Assembly: GCA_034666705.1 (NCBI GenBank)
Contig: JAXDLH010000008.1
Span: 1-6,210, forward strand
Length of the DNA: 6,210 bases
DNA from: JAXDLH01 sp034666705
Lineage (GTDB): Bacteria; Chloroflexota; UBA6077; SHYK01
Reading direction: 5' to 3'
Shown in pieces: positions 1 to 5,517 of this stretch; position 1 is the stretch's first letter; the number at the start of each line of letters is the position of its first letter. Both the position numbers and the translations under genes were made by a program. The notes under the pieces were generated by a model. That model searched no databases. It was not told the DNA's origin and saw only the letters and a program-made list of their open reading frames with translations.

Positions 1-2
1 CG

Positions 3-119
3 GCGCCCACGCCGTTCGTGTGGGATGGCAAGCGCCGCGAACGCCGGATGCGGGCACGCCAGCGGCGGCTGGGCGGCTCCGGCGCAGCCGTTGCCGATCA
101 CCAGCCAATTGCGGCGTGA
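3..119 (+). CDS. C-terminal tail of a probable IS630-like transposase (partial)
   Basis: The third forward frame is open from the window edge to a TGA at 117-119 and encodes 38 residues with no start codon visible. The tail contains PTPFVWDGKR, then a very basic run (RRERRMRARQRR), then LGGSGA. From memory, some IS630-family DDE transposases end in this way: a PTPF.W.GKR segment, an arginine-rich stretch and GGSGA. The DDE catalytic residues would lie to the left of the window, so function cannot be judged. Two other forward frames are also open here (one to 216), but their translations are low-complexity Gly/Ala/Pro-rich and resemble no family I know. Alternatively, this is a chance open frame in G+C-rich DNA. 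Confidence 0.5.
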   Translation, partial: APTPFVWDGKRRERRMRARQRRLGGSGAAVADHQPIAA

Positions 120-156
120 CCCACTAGTCGAAGCGCCGCAAGCGAAACCTGGCAGC

Positions 157-188
157 GGTGGCCCGGGCGAATATCGCTCGGGCCTACC
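157..188. repeat. Imperfect inverted repeat / hairpin
   Basis: The left arm (157-170) is GGTGGCCCGGGCGA and the right arm (174-188) is TCGCTCGGGCCTACC. They pair as GGT/ACC, a one-base bulge, GGCCCG/CGGGCC, one G-T wobble and GCGA/TCGC, closing on a three-base ATA loop. It lies 38 bases after the transposase-like stop codon. It could be part of the insertion sequence end, or a transcription stop for that gene, although no T-run follows the stem. Confidence 0.5.
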
Positions 189-262
189 GCTATTTGTGAT
201 GGGCACCGACGATTGATTGCCGATCGTTGCAACCTTGTCCGGTGTTTGTGAGCTTCCTCTAA

Positions 263-290
263 TTGAACGCTATGGAAGGCCTGCTATGGT
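263..290 (+). promoter_or_regulatory. Candidate sigma-70 promoter of the ferritin-like gene
   Basis: TTGAAC at 263-268 (four of six to TTGACA) is separated by 16 bases from TATGGT at 285-290 (four of six to TATAAT). TGC directly precedes the -10 hexamer and provides the extended -10 TGn element. The predicted transcript would start near 297 and leave a leader of about 44 bases before the ATG at 341. The assignment rests on motif match and position only. A short CTTCC (253-257) / GGAAG (274-278) inverted repeat flanks the -35 box and could be an operator, but this is weak. Confidence 0.45.
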
Positions 291-328
291 GTTGGCGGTA
301 CCCAATTGCCGATATCCAAGGGAGAGAT

Positions 329-334
329 AGGAGG
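329..334 (+). promoter_or_regulatory. Ribosome binding site AGGAGG that fixes the ferritin-like start
   Basis: A perfect AGGAGG lies six bases before the ATG at 341. The same frame stays open back to an ATG at 263, but that ATG overlaps the candidate -35 box and has no ribosome site, so 341 is the start. Confidence 0.85.
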
Positions 335-340
335 CGTTCC

Positions 341-892
341 ATGCCCGGAGAGTTCGTGCAGGATATCGAAGCGATTCGCCAGCGCGCGCGCCAGCACATC
401 GAACAGGGCCCGGTGACTGCGGCATACAAGGCTGATCGGCAACGCGTCATTGCTATCCTCAACGAAGTCCTTGCCACCGAGTTGGTATGTGTATTGCGTT
501 ACAAGCGGCACTACTTTATGGCGAGCGGCATCAATGCCGCGCCGATCGCGGCCGAGTTCGAGCAGCATGCGGCTGAGGAGCAGGGCCACGCCGATGAGGC
601 TGCTGAGCGGATCGTCCAGCTCGGTGGGGAGCCGAACTTCAATCCTGTCGGCCTCGCCGAGCGGAGCCATGCGCAGTACTCGGAGGGCGAGTCGATCATC
701 GACATGGTACGCGAGGACCTCGTCGCCGAACGGATCGCGATTGAGTCGTACGCCGAGATCGTGCGCTGGCTAGGCAATGATGATCCCACAACGCGCAACA
801 TGTTGGAAGGTATTCTGAAGGTCGAAGAAGAGCACGCCGAGGACCTGGTTTCCATGCTCTCTCATCTAGGGCAGGGCATGGCCGCAGCCTAG
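341..892 (+). CDS. Non-haem ferritin-like / bacterioferritin-like protein
   Basis: This 183-residue protein of the ferritin-like superfamily is probably a four-helix, cytosolic di-iron protein for iron storage or oxidation. The visible pattern follows bacterioferritin: E47 in NEVLATE, Y54, the E80-x-x-H83 motif in AEEQGHAD, E130 in EDLVAERIA, and E162-x-x-H165 in VEEEHAEDL. These fit the two-glutamate, ExxH di-iron ligand set. The Met that binds haem in classical bacterioferritin (EMKH) is replaced by Gln81, so haem binding at that site is not expected. The N-terminal 35-40 residues precede the first ferritin helix and make it longer than E. coli Bfr (158 residues). The phrase VLRYKRHYFMASGI is, from memory, typical of a proteobacterial-type ferritin-like subfamily usually annotated 'bacterioferritin'. 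The gene stands alone with its own promoter; no bacterioferritin-associated ferredoxin is nearby. The family is confident, the exact role (storage, stress or other oxidase activity) is not. Confidence 0.9.
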   Translation: MPGEFVQDIEAIRQRARQHIEQGPVTAAYKADRQRVIAILNEVLATELVCVLRYKRHYFMASGINAAPIAAEFEQHAAEEQGHADEAAERIVQLGGEPNFNPVGLAERSHAQYSEGESIIDMVREDLVAERIAIESYAEIVRWLGNDDPTTRNMLEGILKVEEEHAEDLVSMLSHLGQGMAAA

Positions 893-1160
893 CGCCCGCT
901 CCCGCTCGGCCTCCGGGTCCGGGCCGACCCGAATCCCCACAAGACGGAATGCGCTGCCGAGCGACGGGCCCCCGTCGTCTCGGATTACTCGTTCCTCATA
1001 TCCGCAGCGTATCCCTGGTGCGCTACCCGCGCGGGTCGGGGCAAACACCGCCGCGAGTTTGGCCATGCTGGCCAACTTGCCTGGCCTCTCTTTGCCCAGC
1101 TCTTCGATAATCGAAGGCCTGCCAGCCGTACGCATGGCAGATGGACCTGGACGGGATCGT

Positions 1161-1206
1161 GCGTGAGCGGCCGGTACCTATGCCGCTTGGCATAGGGCGC
1201 TCACGC
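1161..1206. repeat. Two-part inverted repeat (9 bp + 8 bp stem)
   Basis: The outer arms are GCGTGAGCG (1161-1169) and CGCTCACGC (1198-1206), a perfect 9 bp match. The inner arms are CCTATGCC (1177-1184) and GGCATAGG (1189-1196), a perfect 8 bp match closed by a GCTT loop. An asymmetric internal bulge (seven bases left, one base right) separates the two stems. No T-run follows on either strand, so a standard intrinsic terminator is unlikely. The right arm contains the stop codon (1203-1201) of the possible small minus-strand gene. It could be a transcript-end stem, a structured leader element on the plus strand, or a protein-binding site. Confidence 0.7.
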
Positions 1207-1371
1207 CTCTTGGCCATCCTCCCTGCCACGCGCGACACTGTCCTGCGTCAGGGGTTGTGGAACGCGGCTCGCCAGTACCATGGCGGCACCGACGAGCAGG
1301 CCAACCAGCACCCCAACCACGGGACTCGACGGGCGCACGTGTCGAGTCCCGTGAAGAGCCGGCGAGGTCAT
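1201..1371 (-). CDS. Possible small single-pass membrane protein
   Basis: A 56-codon frame runs on the minus strand from ATG (1371-1369) to TGA (1203-1201). Residues 18-34 (VVGVLVGLLVGAAMVLA) form an uninterrupted hydrophobic stretch suitable for one membrane helix. It is preceded by a basic, Ser/Pro-containing N-terminus (R10, R13) and followed by a polar tail with both charges (SVARGREDGQEA). An AAGGA lies nine bases before the ATG (complement of 1381-1385), which is acceptable as a ribosome site. I recognise no family. Two cautions apply: codons 7-18 coincide with the perfect inverted repeat at 1318-1353, and the stop codon lies in the other repeat. The frame may therefore be chance coding through structured non-coding DNA; a Val/Gly/Leu run is easily produced by the GTG/GGT/CTG-rich minus strand. 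Confidence 0.3.
   Translation of the reverse strand: MTSPALHGTRHVRPSSPVVGVLVGLLVGAAMVLASRVPQPLTQDSVARGREDGQEA
1318..1353. repeat. Perfect 13-bp inverted repeat with 10-base loop
   Basis: The arms CACGGGACTCGAC (1318-1330) and GTCGAGTCCCGTG (1341-1353) are perfect reverse complements around GGGCGCACGT. A pairing of this length is unlikely by chance. It lies 87 bases before the ATG of the CpaE-like gene, so it could form a strong stem in that gene's leader. No T-run follows on either strand, which argues against an ordinary intrinsic terminator. Alternatives are a dimeric-regulator operator or a dispersed extragenic palindrome. Confidence 0.75.
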
Positions 1372-1440
1372 GAAGACGGGTCCTTTACCATGGATCCTTC
1401 GGCTGCCAGGTTCCAGCGTCGCGACGTCCAGGGGGTTTTA

Positions 1441-2718
1441 ATGTCAATTGCATCTCCCATTGCCGAGGTCCTGATCGTCACTGCAGATCCCGAGGTGGCG
1501 AAGGTGGCGGACCAGCTCGCCGACGACCGGATTCGTACCCACCTGGCGGAAACGGGGCCGGACGCGCTGCGCATCCTCCTCGAGACGCCGAACTGCCTGG
1601 TAGTGCTGGATAGTGAGCTGGAGGCAGAGGCAGCCTTCAAGTTGTACCGAATCCTGCACGATGCCGAGCCGAGGCCGGTGCTCATGCTGCTCACCGCCGC
1701 GCGCTTCTCGCAATTCGCCTTCGACTCGCGCCGTCCAGTGCTCGACGACTACGCGCTGAAGCCGCTTGGCCTCGACGAACTGGTCCTGCGGATCAAAGCC
1801 GCCTTGTTGCGCACCGGCTTCACGCTGCCGGAGCCGACACCGGGAGAAGCTGCCCCGGCCGTAGACCGAGGGGGGCTGCGAAAGGGCGAGATCATTACCG
1901 TGTTCTCGACCAAAGGTGGGGTCGGCAAGACCACCGTGGCCGTCAATCTGGCGGTCGGACTCGCGAAGCAGCGCCAGCGCAAGACCCTGCTGGTGGATGC
2001 CGACCTCTGGTTTGGCGACGCCTCGGTCATGCTCAACCTGGCACCGGATCGAGGTATCCGGAACGTCTGTGAGGCGGAAGAGCTCGACTACACGGTGCTC
2101 CAACGAGCACTCACCGTTCATGAATCCGGTCTCGCCTTGCTCGCTCGTCCTAAGGATCCATCCATCGTGGACCAGCTCGACCCCGGTGCGATTGTGCGCG
2201 CGATTCAGGGTTATGCAACGCTCTTCGACTACGTGATCGTGGACATGCGCGCCTCATTCGACGAGCTCAACCTCCAGCTTCTGGATGCAGCGGACCGGAT
2301 TCTGCTGGTCACGACTCCTGAGGTCAGCGCGAGCCACACGACCGCAAGCTTCATCCAGATGTCCGAGTCGCTGGGGTACACCGATAAGCTGCATCTGGTA
2401 CTCAACCGCGCGAATAGCGGGTTGGCCCTGGAGGCGCTAGAGAACATTTTTGGTCTGCCCATGGCCGTATCGCTGCCGAGCGCCGGCAAGCTGGTCGTCG
2501 GCGCCGCGAACCAGGGCGTTCCGCTGATGATGCACGAGTCGTCGGCCAATGAGGAGATCACGCGGGCGTTCATGCGCGTGGTGAATCTGGTTTCAGGAGA
2601 CCGGGCGACCCCGCAGGCGCGAACCACCGAGCGCCAGCCATCGCGCGACGAAGGCCGCAAGCGGGGCATGCGCGGGCTATTCGGATCGCTCTCCCTCGCG
2701 CTCGGCGGAGCTCAGTAG
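1441..2718 (+). CDS. CpaE/TadZ-like protein: receiver-like domain plus MinD/ParA-type ATPase
   Basis: This 425-residue protein has two domains. Residues 8-125 resemble a response-regulator receiver: the phosphoacceptor-like D57 (CLVVLD), T85 (LMLLTA) and K107 (YALKPLG) are kept, but the N-terminal acidic pair is reduced to D16 and the segment after D57 is atypical, so phosphorylation is doubtful. A Pro/Ala-rich linker (about 128-145) leads to a P-loop ATPase with deviant Walker A KGGVGKTT (158-165, signature Lys158), VDADLWFGD with D186 and D188, and Walker B-like YVIVDM ending at D268. This is the architecture of CpaE/TadZ, which positions Tad-pilus machinery at the cell pole, but no cpa/tad genes are adjacent. 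The C-terminus carries a basic stretch (RDEGRKRGMRG) then GLFGSLSLALGG, possibly a membrane-contacting tail. I chose ATG 1441 because the receiver fold begins right after it; GGGGG at 1431-1435 is a weak ribosome site. ATG 1390 is an in-frame alternative adding 17 residues. Confidence 0.88.
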   Translation: MSIASPIAEVLIVTADPEVAKVADQLADDRIRTHLAETGPDALRILLETPNCLVVLDSELEAEAAFKLYRILHDAEPRPVLMLLTAARFSQFAFDSRRPVLDDYALKPLGLDELVLRIKAALLRTGFTLPEPTPGEAAPAVDRGGLRKGEIITVFSTKGGVGKTTVAVNLAVGLAKQRQRKTLLVDADLWFGDASVMLNLAPDRGIRNVCEAEELDYTVLQRALTVHESGLALLARPKDPSIVDQLDPGAIVRAIQGYATLFDYVIVDMRASFDELNLQLLDAADRILLVTTPEVSASHTTASFIQMSESLGYTDKLHLVLNRANSGLALEALENIFGLPMAVSLPSAGKLVVGAANQGVPLMMHESSANEEITRAFMRVVNLVSGDRATPQARTTERQPSRDEGRKRGMRGLFGSLSLALGGAQ

Positions 2719-2777
2719 GCGTTCTACGACGTCCTTGATCACCCCTATAACGAGCAGCTTGATCGGGCGCGGCTTCC

Positions 2778-3827
2778 TCAGATGAACTCGAAGCCGACCA
2801 CTGCGGGCTGCGCGGTGATCGATGCGTCTCCCGGGCGCATCAAGTCGCGGTCGAAGACCCGCTGTAGCGAGTTTCCCGCGAGGTCCTCGAGGCGCGAGTC
2901 GACGACCAGCGCGTAGGTGCCCACAGCCCACGGTGCATCTGGCTCGAATCGCCAGCACTGCTCCTCCGCCCCGACCAAGGCCCGTCCGTTTATCGGAACA
3001 CCGGCCCCATCGTTGATCTCTATGCAGTGTTCCAGCAGCGCACGGTCGAGCGGGCGATCGAACTCGACCGTAAGCGGGTCGCGTGACCCAACCGCGGGCC
3101 GGGCGATATGCCAGTCCGTGGGGTCGACCCGGGACCGAACCGGCGCCCCTACGGCATAGCGCCGTTCGGCGCCTGCTCGCAACGGTTGGCCCACAGCGTC
3201 GCGGAACGCGGGATCAATGCTGACGATGATCGGCGCGCCCTCGATCAGGGGATAGCCGGCCTCATCGTGCGGGACGAGCCCTCGCTTGATCCGACCGGGG
3301 TCGAGCAGCAGGGTAAGGCGTCGCCGCTCCGGGTCCCACAGCTCCGGCTCCGTCGCGACGAACACGTCGGCGAGTCGCGCGCCGTCGTCCGCTAGCCGGA
3401 CGTGCACCGCGCGATTGGCCCATCCCTCACTCATCGGCGCCGAGAAGGAGACGTAGACCTTCAACAGGTTAAGCGGAATGGTGGCTGCGCTCGGGCAGAT
3501 CGCCTCGACGACTGTAGACGGCGTGGCGGTCGATCGCGGCCGGGCGATGGTCCAGACCCCATGGTGAGGCGCCCCGCCCTTCTGCTCCCCCAGGTCGGCG
3601 ACGAGCGAGTAGCACTCCCCCTCCACAAACGGAAAGCGCGGCCTGAAGCACACACTGTCCCCATCAAACTCGAAGCGGCCGGCGATAGGCTGCAGCGCGC
3701 GCAGCTCGACCCTCGCTTCGATCAGCTTGCTTGGGATGACGGCCAGGCGTCGGACCAGCTCCGCGGCAGGGAGCGCGGCGAGTGCATCCAGCTCAGCCGC
3801 GGTCCAACCGTGCGCCCGAAGGCACAC
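2778..3827 (-). CDS. Uncharacterised protein with two SbsA-type Ig-like stretches
   Basis: From the GTG at 3827 the frame encodes 349 residues. No signal peptide or membrane helix is visible. Residues 1-31 look helical (WTAAELDALAALPAAELVRR); the rest is beta-rich. Residues about 110-215 and 250-325 resemble bacterial Ig-like domains of the SbsA/Big_5 type: VYVSFSAPMSEG at the start of one, VEFDRPLDRALLE of the other, and LEDLAGNSLQ near the end, a phrase typical of such domains. The motif LLLDPGRIKRGL (172-183) is, from memory, seen in uncharacterised bacterial proteins. It sits downstream of the propeller-like gene on the same strand. The start is uncertain. The frame remains open upstream through natural-looking sequence (HIELAWEDRQGY) to a CTG at 3878-3876 that overlaps the neighbour's TGA, and the GTG has no properly spaced ribosome site: GGGAGG lies about 14 bases and AGGGG only 3 bases before it. 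Real gene, unknown role. Confidence 0.8.
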   Translation of the reverse strand: MCLRAHGWTAAELDALAALPAAELVRRLAVIPSKLIEARVELRALQPIAGRFEFDGDSVCFRPRFPFVEGECYSLVADLGEQKGGAPHHGVWTIARPRSTATPSTVVEAICPSAATIPLNLLKVYVSFSAPMSEGWANRAVHVRLADDGARLADVFVATEPELWDPERRRLTLLLDPGRIKRGLVPHDEAGYPLIEGAPIIVSIDPAFRDAVGQPLRAGAERRYAVGAPVRSRVDPTDWHIARPAVGSRDPLTVEFDRPLDRALLEHCIEINDGAGVPINGRALVGAEEQCWRFEPDAPWAVGTYALVVDSRLEDLAGNSLQRVFDRDLMRPGDASITAQPAVVGFEFI

Positions 3828-3874
3828 GTACCCCTGTCGATCCTCCCATGCCAGCTCGATGTGCGGTGGACGCG

Positions 3875-4990
3875 TCAGAGCGACTCGCTGCCGTACGTAT
3901 GGAGGCTGACGCTGCCCGTCGCGTCTTCCTGCATCATCAGCACGTAGTCGCCATTCAGCTTGGCCATCCGCCCTACCCCTTCGTGCGGCAGCGCCTCGCG
4001 CGGGACACCGACGGGGTTTTTCGGCTGGGTGAGCGGTTCCTGCCCCGCAATATCTTTGCAGGCGATCTTGATCAGCGGGTGCCGCGTGTTGGAAACCAGC
4101 AGGTATTCCTCGCCGTCGCGGGTGTACGAGACGATGTCGACTGGCGTGCTGCCAGAGCCCAGCTCGGCGACGGTGCGACCTTTGAGCTGCGTCTCCGAAC
4201 CGAGCTCGTTCAACGAGAAATGGACGACCGGCGTGCAGGTGTAGCTGGCGAGGACGCTGGTATTGCCGGCGTATGGGAGAAACGTGCGAATCGGCGCGGC
4301 GGTCTCGTACCGGCCGTGCGAGACGTGGAAGATCTCGAGCGAGCTCGCCTGCGCCTCCCCCCCGAATGGGAAGGGGATCCGCCGCAGCGTCGAGGAGAAC
4401 TCCTCGTTGGATGCGCCAGCTACGAGCAGCACGCCGTCGACGTAGGCCATGTCGGTGACTGCCACGGTCCGCAGCACGTCGCGCGCGATGCGCAGCACCG
4501 TGCCGCTGGACATCTGCTTGTCTTCGCCTTCGCGCTTACCCCGGACGACCCGGCCGTCCGTGCGCGCATCATCTTCGGCCGGTGCGTTCGGCACGGCGGT
4601 CTGGGAGAAGCGTACGTTCTCGAGGGACAACTCGGAGAGGATGCCGTCCGCGTCGAGCGTGAGGAGCAGCGGAATCGTCGCGGCCCCGCTCCCGCGCATC
4701 ACCGAAAGGTAGACACGCCCCGACGATGGATGCACCGCCATGTCTTTGATGAACACGTCCTCGCTGGCGCAGCCGAGAAACGCCGCGAGGCGCGTGTCGA
4801 GGTTGTCGACCTCGATGGGACGCGTCTCCTGCGCGGCGCCGGCTTCGTCGACGTCGATTGCTAAGATCGTCGCGCCGAGGTTATCGGCGACGAACAGGAT
4901 TCCATCCGGGCTGAACGTCAGCGGCCCTACCGATTTGAGTGCCGGCGTGCCCACCGCCAGCCCATTCGCGCCAGTTTGAACTGCGACCAT
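3875..4990 (-). CDS. Uncharacterised beta-propeller-like protein
   Basis: This 371-residue protein starts at ATG 4990-4988, set by a GGAGGAGG ribosome site. Repeated short segments look like propeller blades: PLTFSPDGILFVADNLGATI (23-42), KDMAVHPSSGRVYLSVMRG (82-100), VTDMAYVDGVLLVAGASNEE (178-197), PVDIVSYTRDGEEYLLVSNT (273-292) and KLNGDYVLMMQEDA. Each has the 'observed value then strand' pattern of NHL/quinoprotein-like folds. A stretch EIFHVSHGRYETAAPIRTF, followed by YTCTPVVHFS, appears conserved-looking and may be the family core; from memory similar hypothetical proteins exist in other bacteria, but I could not check. A charged insert (residues about 137-157, rich in E, D, R and K) interrupts the propeller. 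No signal peptide, lipobox or membrane helix is visible, which is unusual for a propeller of this kind. It lies 74 bases downstream of the rhodanese gene and directly upstream of the Ig-like gene. An antisense frame of 360 codons across it is a G+C shadow. Confidence 0.85.
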   Translation of the reverse strand: MVAVQTGANGLAVGTPALKSVGPLTFSPDGILFVADNLGATILAIDVDEAGAAQETRPIEVDNLDTRLAAFLGCASEDVFIKDMAVHPSSGRVYLSVMRGSGAATIPLLLTLDADGILSELSLENVRFSQTAVPNAPAEDDARTDGRVVRGKREGEDKQMSSGTVLRIARDVLRTVAVTDMAYVDGVLLVAGASNEEFSSTLRRIPFPFGGEAQASSLEIFHVSHGRYETAAPIRTFLPYAGNTSVLASYTCTPVVHFSLNELGSETQLKGRTVAELGSGSTPVDIVSYTRDGEEYLLVSNTRHPLIKIACKDIAGQEPLTQPKNPVGVPREALPHEGVGRMAKLNGDYVLMMQEDATGSVSLHTYGSESL

Positions 4991-4995
4991 CGTGG

Positions 4996-5003
4996 CCTCC
5001 TCC
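4996..5003 (-). promoter_or_regulatory. Ribosome binding site GGAGGAGG of the propeller-like gene
   Basis: On the minus strand GGAGGAGG ends five bases before ATG 4990. The frame is open 45 codons further up, into the rhodanese gene, but that extension has no family character; this site settles the start. Confidence 0.85.
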
Positions 5004-5027
5004 GCATTGCGAAACGTACTCCCGCGT

Positions 5028-5055
5028 AGAATAGCACGGTTCTCGCCGCGCGCAA
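5028..5055 (-). promoter_or_regulatory. Weak candidate promoter for the propeller/Ig-like pair
   Basis: On the minus strand TTGCGC (5055-5050) and TATTCT (5033-5028) are 16 bases apart in the 74-base gap after the rhodanese stop codon. The -10 matches four of six and the -35 only three of six. The pair of downstream genes may have this promoter, or may simply be co-transcribed with the rhodanese gene. Confidence 0.25.
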
Positions 5056-5064
5056 TTACGAGAT

Positions 5065-5448
5065 TCAGTTGCCGATTCCCGCGGGCTGCGCGTCTTCCTC
5101 CTCGCACGGCGTAATCGGCGGCCACTCAGGATCGATAATGCGGCCGGGCGCTCCGGTCGCATCGCACACCGGCAGCCCGGAATCGACCCAGGCATCCAGC
5201 CCGCCCTCCAGGTTGTGCGCCTCGAAGCCTAGCGCCCGCATGTAGTGCGCGGCCATGTCGCTGCGCAACCCGACCTGGCACACGACGACGACCGGGCGGT
5301 CGCGATCCAGCTCGTCGAGACGTCCGGGAAGATGGTCGACGGGGATGTGGCGGGCCCCGGCGATGTGGCCCCGCTGCCACTCGCGTGGCGTGCGCACGTC
5401 AAGAAACTGCACTCGCGCCCGTCGTTCGAACGCAGTCTGTGCATCCAT
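5065..5448 (-). CDS. Single-domain rhodanese-like sulfurtransferase
   Basis: This 127-residue protein has one rhodanese fold of the GlpE/PspE size class, which would carry a persulfide on its active-site cysteine and pass sulfur to an acceptor such as thiosulfate-derived cyanide or a cellular thiol. Visible landmarks are LDVRTPREWQRGHIAGA (16-32), the substrate-entry and first conserved motif, the active-site loop C57-Q-V-G-L-R62 followed by Ser63 after the hydrophobic strand VVVV, and the closing motif EGGLDAWVDSGLPV (81-94). After the domain comes an unusual tail of about 30 residues with Cys115 followed by an acidic run (CEEED). ATG 5448 is chosen because GGAG lies six bases upstream (complement of 5455-5458) and the fold begins at once; an in-frame ATG at 5499 is less likely. 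No signal peptide, so cytosolic. A TAGAAT -10-like box lies upstream (5511-5506) without a good -35. Confidence 0.93.
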   Translation of the reverse strand: MDAQTAFERRARVQFLDVRTPREWQRGHIAGARHIPVDHLPGRLDELDRDRPVVVVCQVGLRSDMAAHYMRALGFEAHNLEGGLDAWVDSGLPVCDATGAPGRIIDPEWPPITPCEEEDAQPAGIGN

Positions 5449-5517
5449 CGCTCGCTCCGGCTCATGCTCGTGCGGGGACGTCAGCGTACGGTAACGCAAG
5501 CATCGATTCTATGGGTT

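Larger units (their letters stand above)
893..1440. other. Gap between the ferritin-like and CpaE-like genes
   Basis: This stretch of about 550 bases has no convincing large gene. It holds two strong inverted repeats (1161-1206 and 1318-1353) and one possible small membrane-protein frame on the minus strand (1371-1201), each listed separately. The forward frame of the CpaE-like gene is open back to 1141, but that upstream part runs through both inverted repeats and has no domain-like content. A minus frame at 1135-866 reads as a balanced protein but has no ribosome site and overlaps the ferritin-like gene. I see no tRNA, no T-run terminator after 892 and no clear promoter for the CpaE-like gene. 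Confidence 0.6.

Noticed and set aside
25..216. Plus-strand frame of 63 codons
   Set aside because: Its translation is low-complexity Gly/Ala/Pro-rich, it has no ribosome site, and it overlaps the transposase-like tail in another frame.
866..1135. Minus-strand frame of 89 codons with balanced composition (contains GYEERVIRDDGGPSLGSAF)
   Set aside because: It has no ribosome site, matches no family I know, and runs 27 bases into the 3' end of the ferritin-like gene. It could be a real small gene, but I cannot support it.
1141..1440. Upstream in-frame extension of the CpaE-like gene
   Set aside because: It adds 100 residues of no recognisable character, passes through both inverted repeats, and the receiver domain begins just after ATG 1441.
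1442..1447. Perfect minus-strand TTGACA
   Set aside because: No -10-like hexamer occurs at 16 to 18 bases downstream, so it is not supported as a promoter.
2719..2777. Terminator between the convergent genes
   Set aside because: The 59 bases hold only a short direct repeat (CTTGATC at 2734-2740 and 2758-2764); no stem with a T-run is visible on either strand.
3782..4864. Plus-strand frame of 360 codons
   Set aside because: It is antisense to the propeller-like gene, has an Arg/Val/Asp/His-rich composition typical of antisense shadows in G+C-rich genes, and lacks a ribosome site.
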